Shown here: positions 5,993 to 6,610 of the stretch, in pieces
How positions within the stretch are numbered: the stretch's first letter is position 1
How the letters are laid out: the number at the start of each line of letters is the position of its first letter
Assembly: GCA_021107685.1 (NCBI GenBank)
Contig: JAIOSH010000463.1
Coordinates: 1-6,610 of the forward strand
Direction of reading: 5' to 3'
Length of the DNA stretch: 6,610 nucleotides
From: Bacteroidales bacterium
GTDB taxonomy: Bacteria > Bacteroidota > Bacteroidia > Bacteroidales > SMBSF39
The notes under the pieces: generated by a model
What the model was told of the DNA's origin: nothing
Seen by the model: the letters and a program-made list of their open reading frames with translations, nothing else
Database searches by the model: none
Made by a program: the position numbers and the translations under genes

Positions 5993-6610
5993 ATGAGAAA
6001 AAAAATCGTAGCCGGTAACTGGAAGATGAACAAAACTTTTCAGGAGGCAGAAAATTTAATTGATGAAATTATCGAAGTAATAAATGGAATTGATGAAAAT
6101 AAAGTCAGGGTAGTTGTTTGTCCACCTGCTGTTTATCTGGAATTAGCCACTGATATTGCAATTGACAACAATTTGTATATTGGTGCTCAAAATGTAAGCC
6201 AATATGAATCCGGAGCTTATACAGGTGAAATTTCAGCAGAAATGTTAAATTCATTGGAAGTGGACTATTGTATAATTGGTCATTCGGAACGAAGAAAATA
6301 TTTTAATGAAACAAATGAAATGCTTGCCGGAAAAATTGACCGGGTTCTTAAAAATGACATTTTACCTATTTTTTGTTGTGGCGAATTATTACCTGAAAGA
6401 GAAGCAGGAAAACATTTTAATATAGTAAAAAGCCAGATAGAGGAATCTTTGTTTCATCTTAGTTCAGAACAATTTGCAAATATTGTTATTGCTTATGAGC
6501 CTGTGTGGGCTATTGGTACAGGCGTAAATGCAACACCCGGACAGGCACAGGAAATGCATGCATTTATCCGTTCTATCTTAGCTGATAAATACGGACAGGA
6601 AATTGCAGAA
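5993..6610 (+). CDS. tpiA: Triosephosphate isomerase (3' end outside window)
   Basis: This cytoplasmic glycolytic enzyme interconverts glyceraldehyde 3-phosphate and dihydroxyacetone phosphate. The window holds 206 codons of the roughly 250 usual for the family and the frame is open to the right edge. The N-terminal AGNWKMN holds the substrate-binding N9 and K11. The catalytic histidine is H97 in IIGHSERR and the catalytic base is E169 in AYEPVWAIGTG, the latter stretch (168-177) including the flexible phosphate-binding loop 6. All key residues are present and the reading frame is clean, so it looks functional. The start at 5993 gives the standard N-terminus of the family. No Shine-Dalgarno is visible. 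It is divergent from the PepSY-like gene, with 122 bases between the two starts. Confidence 0.98.
   Translation, partial: MRKKIVAGNWKMNKTFQEAENLIDEIIEVINGIDENKVRVVVCPPAVYLELATDIAIDNNLYIGAQNVSQYESGAYTGEISAEMLNSLEVDYCIIGHSERRKYFNETNEMLAGKIDRVLKNDILPIFCCGELLPEREAGKHFNIVKSQIEESLFHLSSEQFANIVIAYEPVWAIGTGVNATPGQAQEMHAFIRSILADKYGQEIAE

Noticed and set aside
1..6610. CRISPR array, tRNA or rRNA genes
   Set aside because: No regularly spaced repeats and no tRNA or rRNA signatures were seen on either strand.

Overview
The window is AT-rich DNA, most likely from a member of the Bacteroidota. The grounds are low GC, two promoter candidates with the Bacteroidota -7 box (TAnnTTTG), mostly weak or absent Shine-Dalgarno sites, an exported PepSY-like protein, and coding style. 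No 16S or other definitive marker is present, so this is an inference.

Layout. Positions 1-848 (minus strand) hold the N-terminal 282 codons of a NapH-like membrane 4Fe-4S protein that runs off the left edge. Positions 849-1619 carry no intact gene. This stretch holds a terminator-like hairpin (872-903), a degenerate ORF-less group II intron on the plus strand (about 906-1380, with domains III-VI clearly foldable), a possible antisense coding remnant inside the intron, and an imperfect palindrome (1385-1483) containing a minus-strand terminator. Positions 1620-5262 (minus) are a two-gene unit encoding exported TldD/PmbA-family proteins. The upstream one keeps the HExxxH motif and C-terminal Cys, and the downstream one has lost all of these metal-site residues. 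Positions 5412-5870 (minus) encode a small exported PepSY-like protein. Positions 5993-6610 (plus) are the start of triosephosphate isomerase, divergent from the PepSY-like gene.

How it fits together. The two TldD-family genes look like a secreted version of the cytoplasmic TldD/TldE heterodimer, one catalytic and one inactive subunit, transcribed from a TAnnTTTG promoter at about 5322 and perhaps ended by the terminator at 1448-1473. The PepSY-like gene lies 149 bases upstream on the same strand; any link to the peptidase pair is speculative. tpiA is housekeeping glycolysis.

The most unusual structure is in the intron. Catalytic domain V is interrupted by a 21-base palindromic segment (1312-1332) exactly at the conserved AC bulge. 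Domain VI, with its bulged branch-point A and the 3' end, is intact.
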